Shown one piece after another: positions 1-7,359 of a stretch of DNA of 64,000 nt. The stretch comes from Paenibacillus antri (GTDB lineage Bacteria; Bacillota; Bacilli; Paenibacillales; YIM-B00363), in contig NZ_VCIW01000002.1 in NCBI RefSeq assembly GCF_005765165.1, positions 372,001 through 436,000 on the forward strand. Reading direction: 5' to 3'. Both the position numbers and the translations under genes were made by a program. Positions within the stretch are counted from its first letter, which is position 1. Every line of letters begins with the position of its first letter. The notes beneath the pieces were generated by a model. That model was not told the DNA's origin, did no database searches, and was given only the letters and a program-made list of their open reading frames with translations.

Positions 1-1
1 C

Positions 2-1081
2 GACCGGGTGCGGACGATCATTCGACGCCGCGTTCGCCATTCCGGCGCGCTGTATGCGATCACGTCCGCGATGTCGTACTCGTTCAGCTCGTTCATGAGC
101 GTGGCGGCGTTGCCGATGGTGTATCACACGATTCGTTCCTCCGTCGATCTGTATCCGATCGCGTATAAGGAGCGATTTCTCAGTCGGGCCGTGACCCATG
201 GCTTCGCCATGCCGCTCGTCTGGACGCCGGTAACCCCGATGGTGGGGATGGTCGTCGAGATGACGGGGGCAAGGTGGACCGCCTTATTGCCGATCGTCAT
301 TCCTTTAAGCGTCCTAGGGCTCGTGTTGGACGGGGTGACGGGGCTTTGGCTCTCGAACCGCAGAAGACGGCAAATCGAACGGGAGGCTATGCAGGAAATG
401 GCGGCCGCCCGCGAAAGCGGAGCGGAAGGCGACACCGAAGAGACGAGAGGGAAGCACCCGGTCCAAGTTCTCGTCGTCATTTTCGCCTTCAATCTTGTCA
501 TATCCGCCTTAGAACACTATACCGACTTGAGCTTTCTCGTGCTCGTGACGCTTGCCGTTATCCCGTTCGCGTTCGTATGGGCGGCTCTCATCGGGAAGAC
601 GCGCGAGTTCGCGGCTCGCGGAAGAGCAGCGTTGCCGGATCAGCTCTTGAAAATGAAGGATCAGTTCTTCGTCTTTTTAAGCGCCGGGTTCATGATCGCG
701 GCGTTCCAGGCGACGGGAGCCGACCGCGTCGTCAGCCTTCGGCTGAACGAATTCAAGGACATTGTCGGACCGGAGCTGTTTCTTTGTTTGATTCCGCTGC
801 TGCCTTTCGTCCTAGCGTTCGTCGGCATACATCCGGCGGTCGCGTTGGCGATTGCGGCGGGCTCGCTCCAACCGGATACGCTCGGCATTCCCGTCGAGCC
901 GATCGCGGTGGCGATGCTGCTCGGAGCGGCCGGATCGTTCCTCGTAGGGCCATACAACGCTACGATCGCCATTATGTCGAGCCTGGTCGATCGCAGCACG
1001 TACCGAGTATCGAATTGGAATCTTCCGTTCGCTTCGGTCTTTCTGCTCCTGAGCATGATCGCTTTATTCTTTATTCAATAA
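2..1081 (+). CDS. Multi-pass membrane permease, 5'-truncated by the window edge
   Basis: The reading frame is open to the window edge, so the true start lies upstream; a GTG at position 8 is only the first in-frame candidate. About eight hydrophobic segments alternate with short loops, with one long basic, charged cytoplasmic loop (RRRRQIEREA and following) in the middle. The layout, with re-entrant Pro/Gly-rich stretches near the C-terminus (VGPYNATIAIMSS), resembles ion-transporter (IT) superfamily carriers for organic anions, but I do not recognise the exact family. The next gene starts 71 bases later behind a candidate GntR operator, so this permease may import the substrate of the oxygenase and dehydrogenase downstream. 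That role is inference from position. Confidence 0.6.
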   Translation, partial: DRVRTIIRRRVRHSGALYAITSAMSYSFSSFMSVAALPMVYHTIRSSVDLYPIAYKERFLSRAVTHGFAMPLVWTPVTPMVGMVVEMTGARWTALLPIVIPLSVLGLVLDGVTGLWLSNRRRRQIEREAMQEMAAARESGAEGDTEETRGKHPVQVLVVIFAFNLVISALEHYTDLSFLVLVTLAVIPFAFVWAALIGKTREFAARGRAALPDQLLKMKDQFFVFLSAGFMIAAFQATGADRVVSLRLNEFKDIVGPELFLCLIPLLPFVLAFVGIHPAVALAIAAGSLQPDTLGIPVEPIAVAMLLGAAGSFLVGPYNATIAIMSSLVDRSTYRVSNWNLPFASVFLLLSMIALFFIQ

Positions 1082-1094
1082 ATGGTATACAATA
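1081..1094. promoter_or_regulatory. Candidate GntR operator (TGGTATACAA) upstream of the HDO gene
   Basis: TGGTATACAA at 1083-1092 matches the arms of the perfect palindrome TTTGGTATACCAAA found at 5845-5858 with one mismatch. It begins one base after the permease stop codon and 60 bases before the oxygenase start. FCD-subfamily GntR proteins commonly bind TGGTATACCA-like sites, and such a regulator is encoded 2.9 kb downstream. Confidence 0.5.
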
Positions 1095-1102
1095 TACGAA
1101 AT

Positions 1103-1134
1103 TTCAATATTCTGAATTAATCCATTCAATATTC
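1103..1134 (+). repeat. Direct repeat TTCAATATTC x2, 22-bp period
   Basis: The decamer TTCAATATTC occurs exactly at 1103-1112 and at 1125-1134. The start-to-start distance of 22 bp is about two helical turns. The pair fills the leader between the candidate GntR operator and the ribosome-binding site of the oxygenase gene, in an AT-rich stretch within GC-rich DNA. It could be a second regulator site; no binding protein is identified. Confidence 0.45.
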
Positions 1135-1152
1135 GAGAGGAGCGTTTTCCCG

Positions 1153-1863
1153 ATGACACTTATCGCAACGAAGCCGCAATTTATGAACAAAGAGGAATTT
1201 CGCCGCGCACTGGAGCAAGCCATCGAAGGAAATGCCGTAGCGAAGGCGCCTTTCACGACGATGTGGGCGAACGGAGAGCTGCAGAAGGAACATTTCGCCC
1301 GGTGGGTTGAGCAGCATTACGCATATGTCGGTCCCTTCGCGGAATATTTGGCTTACATCTACGCGAATTGTCCTCATGAGGACGCTAGAGACTTCTTGCT
1401 CCAAAACATGTGGGAGGAGGAGCTCGGCGGCGATCGTCACACGGATTTGCTCATCCGCTTCGGGGAGGCGTGCGGGACGACGCGGGAGCGCATCGTCGGT
1501 ATGAAGGAACTGCTTCCGGAAACGATCGGTCTCCAATCGTGGTGTTACCGAATGGCATTCAAAGAAAATTACTTGTACGCGACGGCCGCGCTCGTCGTCG
1601 GATTGGAGTCGCAGGTGCCTGCGATTTACCGCCGTCAGACGCCGACGCTGCGCGAAAAATACGGCTTTACGGACGAGGAAGTGGAATTCTTCGATCTCCA
1701 TATCGTCTCCGATGAAATTCACGGCGAACGAGGATATCAGATCGTGCTTGAATATGCGAAGACGGCCGAAGAGCAGCAGCGCTGCATCCAGATCGTCGAA
1801 GAAGCGACCAAGATGCGGAGAATGTACATCGCGGCGATTTCCCGGGAGTTCGTCGGCAAATAA
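1153..1863 (+). CDS. Haem-oxygenase-like diiron oxidase/oxygenase (HDO/TenA-PqqC fold)
   Basis: A 236-residue all-helical protein of the TenA/PqqC/CADD fold. It carries a full diiron ligand set: E89 and H96 (E-x6-H in EELGGDRH), E152 (GLESQVP), and H183, D187, H190 (H-x3-D-x2-H in LHIVSDEIH). These spacings match the HDO ligand pattern known from CADD, and differ from cofactor-free PqqC and from thiaminase TenA. HDO enzymes use O2 for decarboxylation, C-C cleavage or N-oxygenation. The ATG follows GAGAGGAG at a good distance; longer in-frame extensions run back through the permease gene and are not used. It lies 40 bases before an aldehyde dehydrogenase and near two ferredoxins, which suggests O2-dependent formation of an aldehyde with ferredoxin supplying electrons. 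The substrate is unknown. Confidence 0.8.
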   Translation: MTLIATKPQFMNKEEFRRALEQAIEGNAVAKAPFTTMWANGELQKEHFARWVEQHYAYVGPFAEYLAYIYANCPHEDARDFLLQNMWEEELGGDRHTDLLIRFGEACGTTRERIVGMKELLPETIGLQSWCYRMAFKENYLYATAALVVGLESQVPAIYRRQTPTLREKYGFTDEEVEFFDLHIVSDEIHGERGYQIVLEYAKTAEEQQRCIQIVEEATKMRRMYIAAISREFVGK

Positions 1864-1903
1864 GCCCCGGAACTTTGAATGGCGAAAAGGAGGACCAACC
1901 GAG

Positions 1904-3391
1904 ATGACGGTCGATACGTCCGTGCGTACGTACAAAAACCTCATTAACGGAGAGTGGGTCGCCTCGGCCGGCGGTCTCACCTTCGACAGCGTCAATCCGG
2001 CGGACGTCTCCGACGCGGTCGGTCGATTCCAAGCCTCGATCGCGGAGGACGCGGTCGCCGCGATCGAAGCGGCCGAGAACGCGTTCGAGTCGTGGAAGTC
2101 GGTCGCCCCGAGCAAGCGCGCCGAGATGATGAACAGGGCGGCGGACTTGCTGGAGGCGAATCTTGAAGCGTATGCGGCGGAGCTGACGAGAGAAGAGGGC
2201 AAGCCGCTTGCGAGCAGCCGGATGGAGGTGAAGCGCTCGGCGCAGACGCTGCGGTATTACGCTTACGAAGGGTTGAATGTGTCCGGCGACACGCTGCCTT
2301 CGGACGATCCGACGACGTTCGTCTATACGAAGAAAGAGCCGTTGGGCGTCGTGACGGTCATTACGCCATGGAATTTCCCGATCTCGATTCCTGCGCGGAA
2401 GATCGCCCCGGCGCTCGTCACCGGCAACACGGTCGTCTTTAAGCCCGCGTCGGATACGCCGCTGATCGCGTTCCGGCTCGTCGAAGCGCTGCAGGAAGCC
2501 GGACTTCCGCCAGGCGTGCTGAACTTCGTCACCGGCCCGGCTTCGAAGACGGGCGCTCCGCTCGTCGCGCATCCGGCCGTGAGGGCGGTCACCTTCACGG
2601 GATCGACGTCCGCCGGCGAAGCGATTCACCGATCGGTGCGGCTATCGACGCGCGTTCAACTCGAGCTAGGCGGCAAAAATCCGCTCGTCGTGCTGGAGGA
2701 CGCCGACCTCGAATACGCCGCGGAGCTCGCCGTCAAGGGCGGCTTCGAATTGACGGGCCAGGCGTGCACGGGCACGAGCCGCGTCATCGTCCTGGACGCG
2801 GTGCACGACGCGTTCGTCGAGAAGCTGGTCGCGAAGGCGAGAGCGCTGAAGATCGGCAACGGGCTGACGCCCGGTACCGAGGTAGGACCGCTGGCGAACG
2901 CGAGTCAGCTCGATACCGTGCTGAGTTACGTAGCGTTCGGCGAGGAAGAGGGAGCCGAGCTTGTCTGCGGCGGCGAACGGCTGACCGAAGGGGAATACGC
3001 ATCCGGCTATTACGTAACGCCGGCCGTGTTTACCGGCGTGAAGCCGGCGATGCGCATCGCCCGGGAGGAGATTTTCGGACCGGTCATCGCGGTCCTCCGG
3101 GCGAACGGCTTCGAAGACGCGGTTCGGATCGCGAACGACGTCGAATACGGTCTGTCCGCTTCGATCTGCACGACGGACGAAGCGCGGATGCGGTATTTCG
3201 TCGAACACAGCCAATCCGGAATGGTGAAAATCAACCGCCCTACGACGGGCAACGCCTATAACGCCCCGTTCGGCGGTTTGAAGATGTCCAGCACCGGGAC
3301 TTTCCGCGAGTCGGGTCGCGCGGCGCTCGAGTTTTATACGCAGGTAAAGACGGTATACCACGGAGCAATGCCGATCGGGGCACGCCGCTGA
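1904..3391 (+). CDS. NAD(P)-dependent aldehyde dehydrogenase
   Basis: A 495-residue ALDH-superfamily protein of normal length. The catalytic set is complete: N157 in TPWNFP, K180 in VFKPAS, general base E254 in LELGGKNP and nucleophile C288 in GQACTG. The start is the ATG behind AAAGGAGG at 1887-1894; the frame is open further upstream only as a shadow of the previous gene. The reaction is oxidation of an aldehyde to an acid. Sequence style (FTGSTSAGE, long GYYVTPAVF segment) resembles the succinic/alpha-ketoglutaric semialdehyde group, but substrate cannot be read from sequence. It follows the HDO gene by 40 bases and probably oxidises the aldehyde formed by that enzyme (inference). Confidence 0.9.
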   Translation: MTVDTSVRTYKNLINGEWVASAGGLTFDSVNPADVSDAVGRFQASIAEDAVAAIEAAENAFESWKSVAPSKRAEMMNRAADLLEANLEAYAAELTREEGKPLASSRMEVKRSAQTLRYYAYEGLNVSGDTLPSDDPTTFVYTKKEPLGVVTVITPWNFPISIPARKIAPALVTGNTVVFKPASDTPLIAFRLVEALQEAGLPPGVLNFVTGPASKTGAPLVAHPAVRAVTFTGSTSAGEAIHRSVRLSTRVQLELGGKNPLVVLEDADLEYAAELAVKGGFELTGQACTGTSRVIVLDAVHDAFVEKLVAKARALKIGNGLTPGTEVGPLANASQLDTVLSYVAFGEEEGAELVCGGERLTEGEYASGYYVTPAVFTGVKPAMRIAREEIFGPVIAVLRANGFEDAVRIANDVEYGLSASICTTDEARMRYFVEHSQSGMVKINRPTTGNAYNAPFGGLKMSSTGTFRESGRAALEFYTQVKTVYHGAMPIGARR

Positions 3392-3437
3392 CAGCATTCC
3401 GTTCATCGGCGGCAAGCAAGATAGGAGGAGGTAACGA

Positions 3438-3911
3438 ATGAGATCTGTCCTAAAGCTGGAGCTGGAAGAAGCGAAAGCGATGATCGAAGCGGCGAAGCGG
3501 GCCGCGGCGGAGGCGAAGGCGCTCGAGACGATCTGCATCGTCGACGACGGAGGCTACGTCGTCGCGATGGAGCGGATGAACGGCGCGCGGATTACCGGAC
3601 CGGAGATCGCCGTGGCGAAGGCGTTCACCGCGAGCGGGCACAAGCGCTCCACGCATCTGTTCAATCAGCCGGGCGGTCCGGCGACCACGACCGGGGAAGC
3701 GTTCGGCATCCACGCCATGATGCCCGGGAAGTTTGCGATTTTCGTCGGCGGCTTCCCGATCGTCGTCAACGGCGAGGTCGTCGGCGGAGTCGGCGTCAGC
3801 GGCGGGAACGGCGAACAGGACACGGCGGTCGGCACGGCCGCCCTGCGCGCGCTGCAAGAGGCGCTCGGCCCCGAATACGAGGTCGCGACGCAGGCGGATA
3901 TTAAGAAATAA
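3438..3911 (+). CDS. HbpS/GlcG-family protein (DUF336)
   Basis: A 157-residue single-domain protein of the HbpS/GlcG (DUF336) family. It has an N-terminal helix rich in Ala/Glu/Lys, then the signature VDDGGYVVAMERM and the glycine-rich VGGVGVSGGNGEQD segment near the C-terminus. No signal peptide is visible, so it is cytoplasmic, unlike secreted Streptomyces HbpS. Members bind haem or small ligands and often sit in catabolic operons (glcG with glycolate oxidase), with poorly defined roles. It is 46 bases after the aldehyde dehydrogenase, with AGGAGG upstream of the ATG, so it is probably cotranscribed. Confidence 0.8.
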   Translation: MRSVLKLELEEAKAMIEAAKRAAAEAKALETICIVDDGGYVVAMERMNGARITGPEIAVAKAFTASGHKRSTHLFNQPGGPATTTGEAFGIHAMMPGKFAIFVGGFPIVVNGEVVGGVGVSGGNGEQDTAVGTAALRALQEALGPEYEVATQADIKK

Positions 3912-3985
3912 CGGCGGGGGGCCCCCTTTTCCATGAGTGTTGAACCCGGCTAATCGATGAATTACACTGAGAGAAACACTCATCG

Positions 3986-3998
3986 GGGGTATACCAAA
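3986..3998. promoter_or_regulatory. Candidate autoregulatory GntR operator over the gntR ribosome-binding site
   Basis: GGTATACC at 3988-3995 followed by AAATG places the palindrome core directly against the gntR start codon and over its only Shine-Dalgarno-like stretch (GGGGG). Binding here would block its own expression. The core matches the perfect site at 5845-5858. Confidence 0.5.
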
Positions 3999-4678
3999 TG
4001 CCGGATTTGCAGGAGCTCGTATGGAGGGACGAAGAACTAAGTCCGATCCGCGACAAAGTGTACCAATATATTAAGCAAGCCATCGTGCAAGGCGTTTATA
4101 AATCCGGAGAGCGCATCGTCGAGCGGGAGCTCGCGGATCGGCTGAACGTCAGCCGAACGCCGATCCGCGAGGCGCTCTTCCGATTGGAATCTCAAGGCTT
4201 CGTTAAGACGATGCCGCGCAAAGGCGTCGTCGTATCGAAGCTTTCCACGGAGGAAATCGTGGAAATCTTCACGATTCTGGCCTCGCTGGAGAGCTTAACG
4301 ATGAAGCTGGCGGCGCAGAAGGCCGAGCCCGGCGAACGCGAAGAGCTGTCCCGGTTTATCGCGGAGCTGGATACGGCGCTTGCGTCGGACGGCGGCCTCG
4401 AGGAATGCCGCAAGGCGCATTTCGTCATCCACGACGTCGTATGCCGCGCGGCGCGCAGTCCGCGGCTGACGCAAATGCTGGACGGCTTGTCCGATTATAT
4501 CCGCGCGTTCGCGAACGTCGGGTACGAGCTTCCCGGCCGGCTTCGGAAAGCGACGGAGGAGCATCGGGATCTCGCGAGAGCGGTGCGGGACGGCGAGGCG
4601 GAGCTTGCGGAGAACCTTACGAAAATTCATTTGGATCAATCCAAAAAGGCGTATTTGGAAGCGTTGATTAAGAAGTAA
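3998..4678 (+). CDS. GntR-family (FadR/FCD) transcriptional regulator of the oxidative cluster
   Basis: A 226-residue regulator with an N-terminal winged helix (about residues 15-80; helix-turn-helix ELADRLNVSRTPIREAL) and a C-terminal all-helical FCD ligand domain containing the metal-binding type of Asp/His residues (HFVIHDVVCRAARS). FCD regulators usually sense organic acids and repress catabolic genes. The gene sits between hbpS-like and ferredoxin genes on the same strand. A GGTATACC core touches its start codon, and matching sites precede the HDO gene and lie in the ferredoxin-nadX divergent region, so it probably controls the whole cluster and itself (inference). Confidence 0.88.
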   Translation: MPDLQELVWRDEELSPIRDKVYQYIKQAIVQGVYKSGERIVERELADRLNVSRTPIREALFRLESQGFVKTMPRKGVVVSKLSTEEIVEIFTILASLESLTMKLAAQKAEPGEREELSRFIAELDTALASDGGLEECRKAHFVIHDVVCRAARSPRLTQMLDGLSDYIRAFANVGYELPGRLRKATEEHRDLARAVRDGEAELAENLTKIHLDQSKKAYLEALIKK

Positions 4679-4716
4679 CCCGACAGGGTTCGTCGGAGGT
4701 CGGAGGGTTTGGTCGT

Positions 4717-5004
4717 ATGCCGTATGTGACGTTACGCCGGAACGGTCAAGTGTACCGGCAGGAGGTGAACGCCGGCAGCAACCTTGTCGTGCTCGCCGGG
4801 ATCAGGAAGTTCCCATATCTTAACTATGGATGCGGAATGGGCAAGTGCACGAAGTGCGCCGTCGAGGTCGTCGCCGGAGGCGACCGGCTGACGGAACCGA
4901 ATTGGAAGGAACGGAAGATGTTAGGCGATAAGCTGGTCGCCGGTTACCGGTTGGCATGCCAGCTCCATATTTCCGACGATATCGAAATCAAACAAGATTC
5001 ATAA
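4717..5004 (+). CDS. [2Fe-2S] ferredoxin
   Basis: A 95-residue plant-type ferredoxin fold protein. Cluster ligands are visible as YGCGMGKCTKC plus a distal Cys in RLACQ, giving the C-x4-C-x2-C...C pattern. It carries single electrons to an oxygenase. GGAGG precedes the ATG. Its place inside the HDO cluster makes it the likely reductant of the diiron enzyme; no ferredoxin reductase is encoded in the window. Confidence 0.88.
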   Translation: MPYVTLRRNGQVYRQEVNAGSNLVVLAGIRKFPYLNYGCGMGKCTKCAVEVVAGGDRLTEPNWKERKMLGDKLVAGYRLACQLHISDDIEIKQDS

Positions 5005-5035
5005 TATTCGATGCACTGTAAAGGAGGAGAACGAA

Positions 5036-5338
5036 ATGAGCGAATTCATCCTGCTGTCGACGACCGATCGGTACCGAACCGTCGTCGACAATCCTTGTCT
5101 CGAGAAGGTAGCCGATTACGAATACTATTTTTTCGGCAAAAAGAAGACGACGTTCACCATTTGTAAAATCAAGCACCCCGAGAATGCGCGCATCGTGATC
5201 CAAGGCGTAGGCGAGGTGTTTCCCGACAATAGCATTCCATTGAAGGTGTTCCCGAAGTTCGACACGCCGGAGGAGATCGTGAGAGAAATCTTGGAGCTCG
5301 ATATCGACGAGGAGAGCAAAGTCGTAAAGGCGGGATAA
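5036..5338 (+). CDS. Unrecognised 100-residue protein of the HDO cluster
   Basis: I do not recognise this protein. It has a strong AAAGGAGG ribosome-binding site and lies 31 bases after the ferredoxin gene, immediately ahead of a terminator. It is small, mixed charge, without signal peptide or membrane segment, and has two isolated Cys residues that do not form a cluster motif. The C-terminus is acidic and probably helical (EEIVREILELDIDEE). A role as a small accessory or effector subunit of the oxygenase is possible by analogy with other oxygenase systems, but nothing in the sequence proves this. Confidence 0.7.
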   Translation: MSEFILLSTTDRYRTVVDNPCLEKVADYEYYFFGKKKTTFTICKIKHPENARIVIQGVGEVFPDNSIPLKVFPKFDTPEEIVREILELDIDEESKVVKAG

Positions 5339-5347
5339 TTCCAAAGG

Positions 5348-5389
5348 AGGCAAGCGCGCGGCTATGTTCCGCTGGCTTGCCTTTTTTTT
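5348..5389 (+). terminator. Rho-independent terminator of the HDO-ferredoxin operon
   Basis: Inverted repeat AGGCAAGC at 5348-5355 and GCTTGCCT at 5375-5382, followed by a run of eight T. It closes the rightward transcript just after the 100-residue protein. Confidence 0.8.
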
Positions 5390-5473
5390 CGGAGGGGGAG
5401 CGTCGGATGCGAGCGGAGCGCTGCGCCAAGGCCCCCTGGTTCCTACACCCGAGGGCCTTGCACCTCTTTCGGA

Positions 5474-5794
5474 TTATCCGACCTGTGCGGCGTCGTTCGA
5501 CCGTTGCCTTGCCTCTTCGCCCCAAGCGATCGTTACGTCGCCGGCGACGAACGTCTGGCAGGCAAGCCGGAAGCCTTGCTCGATTCTTTCCTGGCCGAGG
5601 CGGTCGATTTCCTTCTTCATTACTTTGCTTAAGGTGTCGCGGCCTTCCACGACGAATACCTTGCAGGTTCCGCAGAGTCCGCCCCCGCACTTATAGGGAA
5701 CGGCCCCCTCGTATCGGATGGAGGCGCGCAGCAGATTGGCGTCCCGATCGACCTCGATCGACTTCCCGGAAGTAACAAAACGCACCGTCGGCAT
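5474..5794 (-). CDS. Second [2Fe-2S] ferredoxin, divergent from nadX
   Basis: A 106-residue plant-type ferredoxin on the minus strand. Ligands are in YKCGGGLCGTC plus a distal Cys in RLACQ. GAGGAGG precedes the ATG. It is clearly different from the ferredoxin at 4717, with a longer hydrophilic C-terminal tail (residues about 92-106). A perfect palindrome lies 51 bases upstream, in the divergent region shared with the nadX-like gene, so both are probably under the same regulator. Two separate ferredoxins around one HDO may serve different electron-transfer steps. Confidence 0.86.
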   Translation of the reverse strand: MPTVRFVTSGKSIEVDRDANLLRASIRYEGAVPYKCGGGLCGTCKVFVVEGRDTLSKVMKKEIDRLGQERIEQGFRLACQTFVAGDVTIAWGEEARQRSNDAAQVG

Positions 5795-5844
5795 AAGGAT
5801 CCCTCCTCATCAGAATAGCTCGAGTATAGCATATGGGCTTGGTT

Positions 5845-5858
5845 TTTGGTATACCAAA
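5845..5858. promoter_or_regulatory. Perfect palindrome TTTGGTATACCAAA, candidate GntR operator
   Basis: A 14-bp perfect palindrome centred between 5851 and 5852, in the 104-bp divergent region between the minus-strand ferredoxin and the nadX-like gene. It is the best copy of the motif also seen at 1083 and 3988, and can control both directions. Confidence 0.65.
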
Positions 5859-5898
5859 TACAATATTATAAAAGATAGGAATAGGGAGGCGAACGCGG

Positions 5899-6708
5899 AT
5901 GATCCGCATAGGCATTATCGGGTACGGCACGATCGGAGAGGACGTCGCGGAGGCCGTTCGCGCGGGGAAGGCCGGAGACGCGTCCGTCGCTTCCGTCCTT
6001 GTCAGGGATAAGAGGAAATACGTAGAACAAGGAAGAAATCGCCCGTTCGACTTCATCGACGATCCGGACACGTTCTTCCTCCGAGATCATGACGTGGTCG
6101 TAGAGTGCGCAGGGCACGAAGCGGTGCGCATGTACGGGGAAGCGGCGCTGCGCAGCGGAGCCGACTTGATGGTCGTCAGCGTCGGCGCTTTCGCGGAGGA
6201 CGGACTGCTTCGCCGGCTCGTCGCGAAGGCGGCCGAAGCGGGTCGGAAAATCATTGTACCGTCCGCCGCGATCGGAGGGCTGGATCGAATCGCGGCCGGC
6301 AGCGTCGGACCGATGGAAGAGGTGACGCTCACGACGCGAAAGCCGCCGAAGGCATGGTACGGCACGGTCATAGAGAGGCAAGTGGATCTTGCCGGCTTGT
6401 CCGAACCGTACCTTGCGTTCGAAGGCGCGGCCCGGGACGCGGCGAAGCGGTTTCCGGAGAGCGTCAACGTCTCCGCAGCGCTCAGCTTGGCCGGCATCGG
6501 CTTCGACGCGACGAAGGTGAAGGTGTTCGCCGATCCGACCATCGAACATAACACCCATGAAATCGCGGCCCAAGGGTTGTTCGGACGCATCCGACTAGAG
6601 ATTCGAAATACGCCGTCCGATCGAAATCCGAAGACCGGTTATATCGTAGCGATGAGCGTCGTCAAAAACATTAAGGATCGGACAAGCCCGTTCGTCATCG
6701 GTACGTAG
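5899..6708 (+). CDS. nadX: L-aspartate-dehydrogenase-like NAD(P) oxidoreductase
   Basis: A 269-residue protein of the aspartate dehydrogenase (DUF108) family, of usual length. The N-terminal Rossmann motif is G8-Y-G10-T-I-G13. The family's C-terminal active-site stretch is present as DPTIEHNTHEI with H217, N218 and H220. Known members convert L-aspartate to iminosuccinate/oxaloacetate. No nadA, nadB or nadC is nearby; it sits beside an oxygenase/ALDH cluster, so the physiological substrate may be another amino acid or imine. An operator-like palindrome lies 41 bases upstream of its start and the ribosome-binding site is AGGGAGG. Confidence 0.82.
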   Translation: MIRIGIIGYGTIGEDVAEAVRAGKAGDASVASVLVRDKRKYVEQGRNRPFDFIDDPDTFFLRDHDVVVECAGHEAVRMYGEAALRSGADLMVVSVGAFAEDGLLRRLVAKAAEAGRKIIVPSAAIGGLDRIAAGSVGPMEEVTLTTRKPPKAWYGTVIERQVDLAGLSEPYLAFEGAARDAAKRFPESVNVSAALSLAGIGFDATKVKVFADPTIEHNTHEIAAQGLFGRIRLEIRNTPSDRNPKTGYIVAMSVVKNIKDRTSPFVIGT

Positions 6709-6712
6709 GTTG

Positions 6713-7192
6713 TCATTCGAACCGAATGAACACTTCCTCGAACCGTTCGTTCGAAGGCCGTTTCATCAGTTTGACCTGCAGCACTCCGTCCTTGAACAGA
6801 GCGCGCGCCGTATCCGAGTATACGAGCGCCGGCAAAGCTACCGTCTGTTTCGCGCCGTTCGGCAGCCCTTCGATCCGAAGCCGCTGGACGGCCGCATAGA
6901 CGCGCAGCTGCCGCGGCTTGATCCGCTCCGGCACGACGAACCGGACGATGATGTGACGATGCGTCTGGAACAGCTCGTACGAAAGCGGCTTGCCGACGCC
7001 GGAGGAGCGGGGGGCCTTACCCGAAACCTTCTCTTGCTGTCGTTCCGGCGCGGCCAGCGCCTCCTTCAAGATGCCGTCCACGTATTCGGTCACCCAGCGG
7101 AAGTCGTCCTGCGGGGCGCCGAACGACAGGCTGTCCTGCATCCACTTTTTGAACGTGTCCCAGCTCTCCTTGTTCCATTGGCCTTCGCTCAC
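6713..7192 (-). CDS. Hsp20/alpha-crystallin-like protein, probable spore-associated
   Basis: A 159-residue protein with a short acidic N-terminal region (residues 1-70) and a C-terminal beta-rich domain (about 80-159) resembling a diverged alpha-crystallin domain: HRHIIVRFVVPERI, then the VQRLRIEG and VALPALVYSDTARALFKDGVLQVKL strands, the second kept to its first part as VALPALVYSD. Starts at GTG behind GGAAGGAGGAA. It is transcribed away from the gerP operon, which suggests a coat-associated role like CotM/CotP of Bacillus. It ends four bases from the nadX stop with no visible terminator between the converging genes. Confidence 0.6.
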   Translation of the reverse strand: MSEGQWNKESWDTFKKWMQDSLSFGAPQDDFRWVTEYVDGILKEALAAPERQQEKVSGKAPRSSGVGKPLSYELFQTHRHIIVRFVVPERIKPRQLRVYAAVQRLRIEGLPNGAKQTVALPALVYSDTARALFKDGVLQVKLMKRPSNERFEEVFIRFE

Positions 7193-7298
7193 GATCCGTT
7201 CCTCCTTCCGCCGCCGCTCGATGTCGTTGGTTCAGTATATGGGGGCGATGCTGGGTAGGTGACCCGATTTGCAGGATTGCCGCGCGAACCGTCGGTAG

Positions 7299-7328
7299 GC
7301 ACCTCCGGGCGGATCCCCACATATGATG
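7299..7328 (+). promoter_or_regulatory. Possible sporulation (sigma-K-like) promoter of gerP
   Basis: GCACC at 7299-7303 is followed after 16 bases by CATATGATG at 7320-7328, close to the sigma-K pattern AC...CATANNNTA. gerP operons are known to be made in the mother cell. The match is imperfect, so this is tentative. Confidence 0.35.
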
Positions 7329-7359
7329 CGGTATATTCCGGCGGGGAGGGTGTCGACCC

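Noticed and set aside
1153-1863. Annotation as PqqC or TenA
   Set aside because: The six metal ligands of the diiron HDO group are complete, no pqq or thiamine genes are near, and the context is ferredoxin-dependent.
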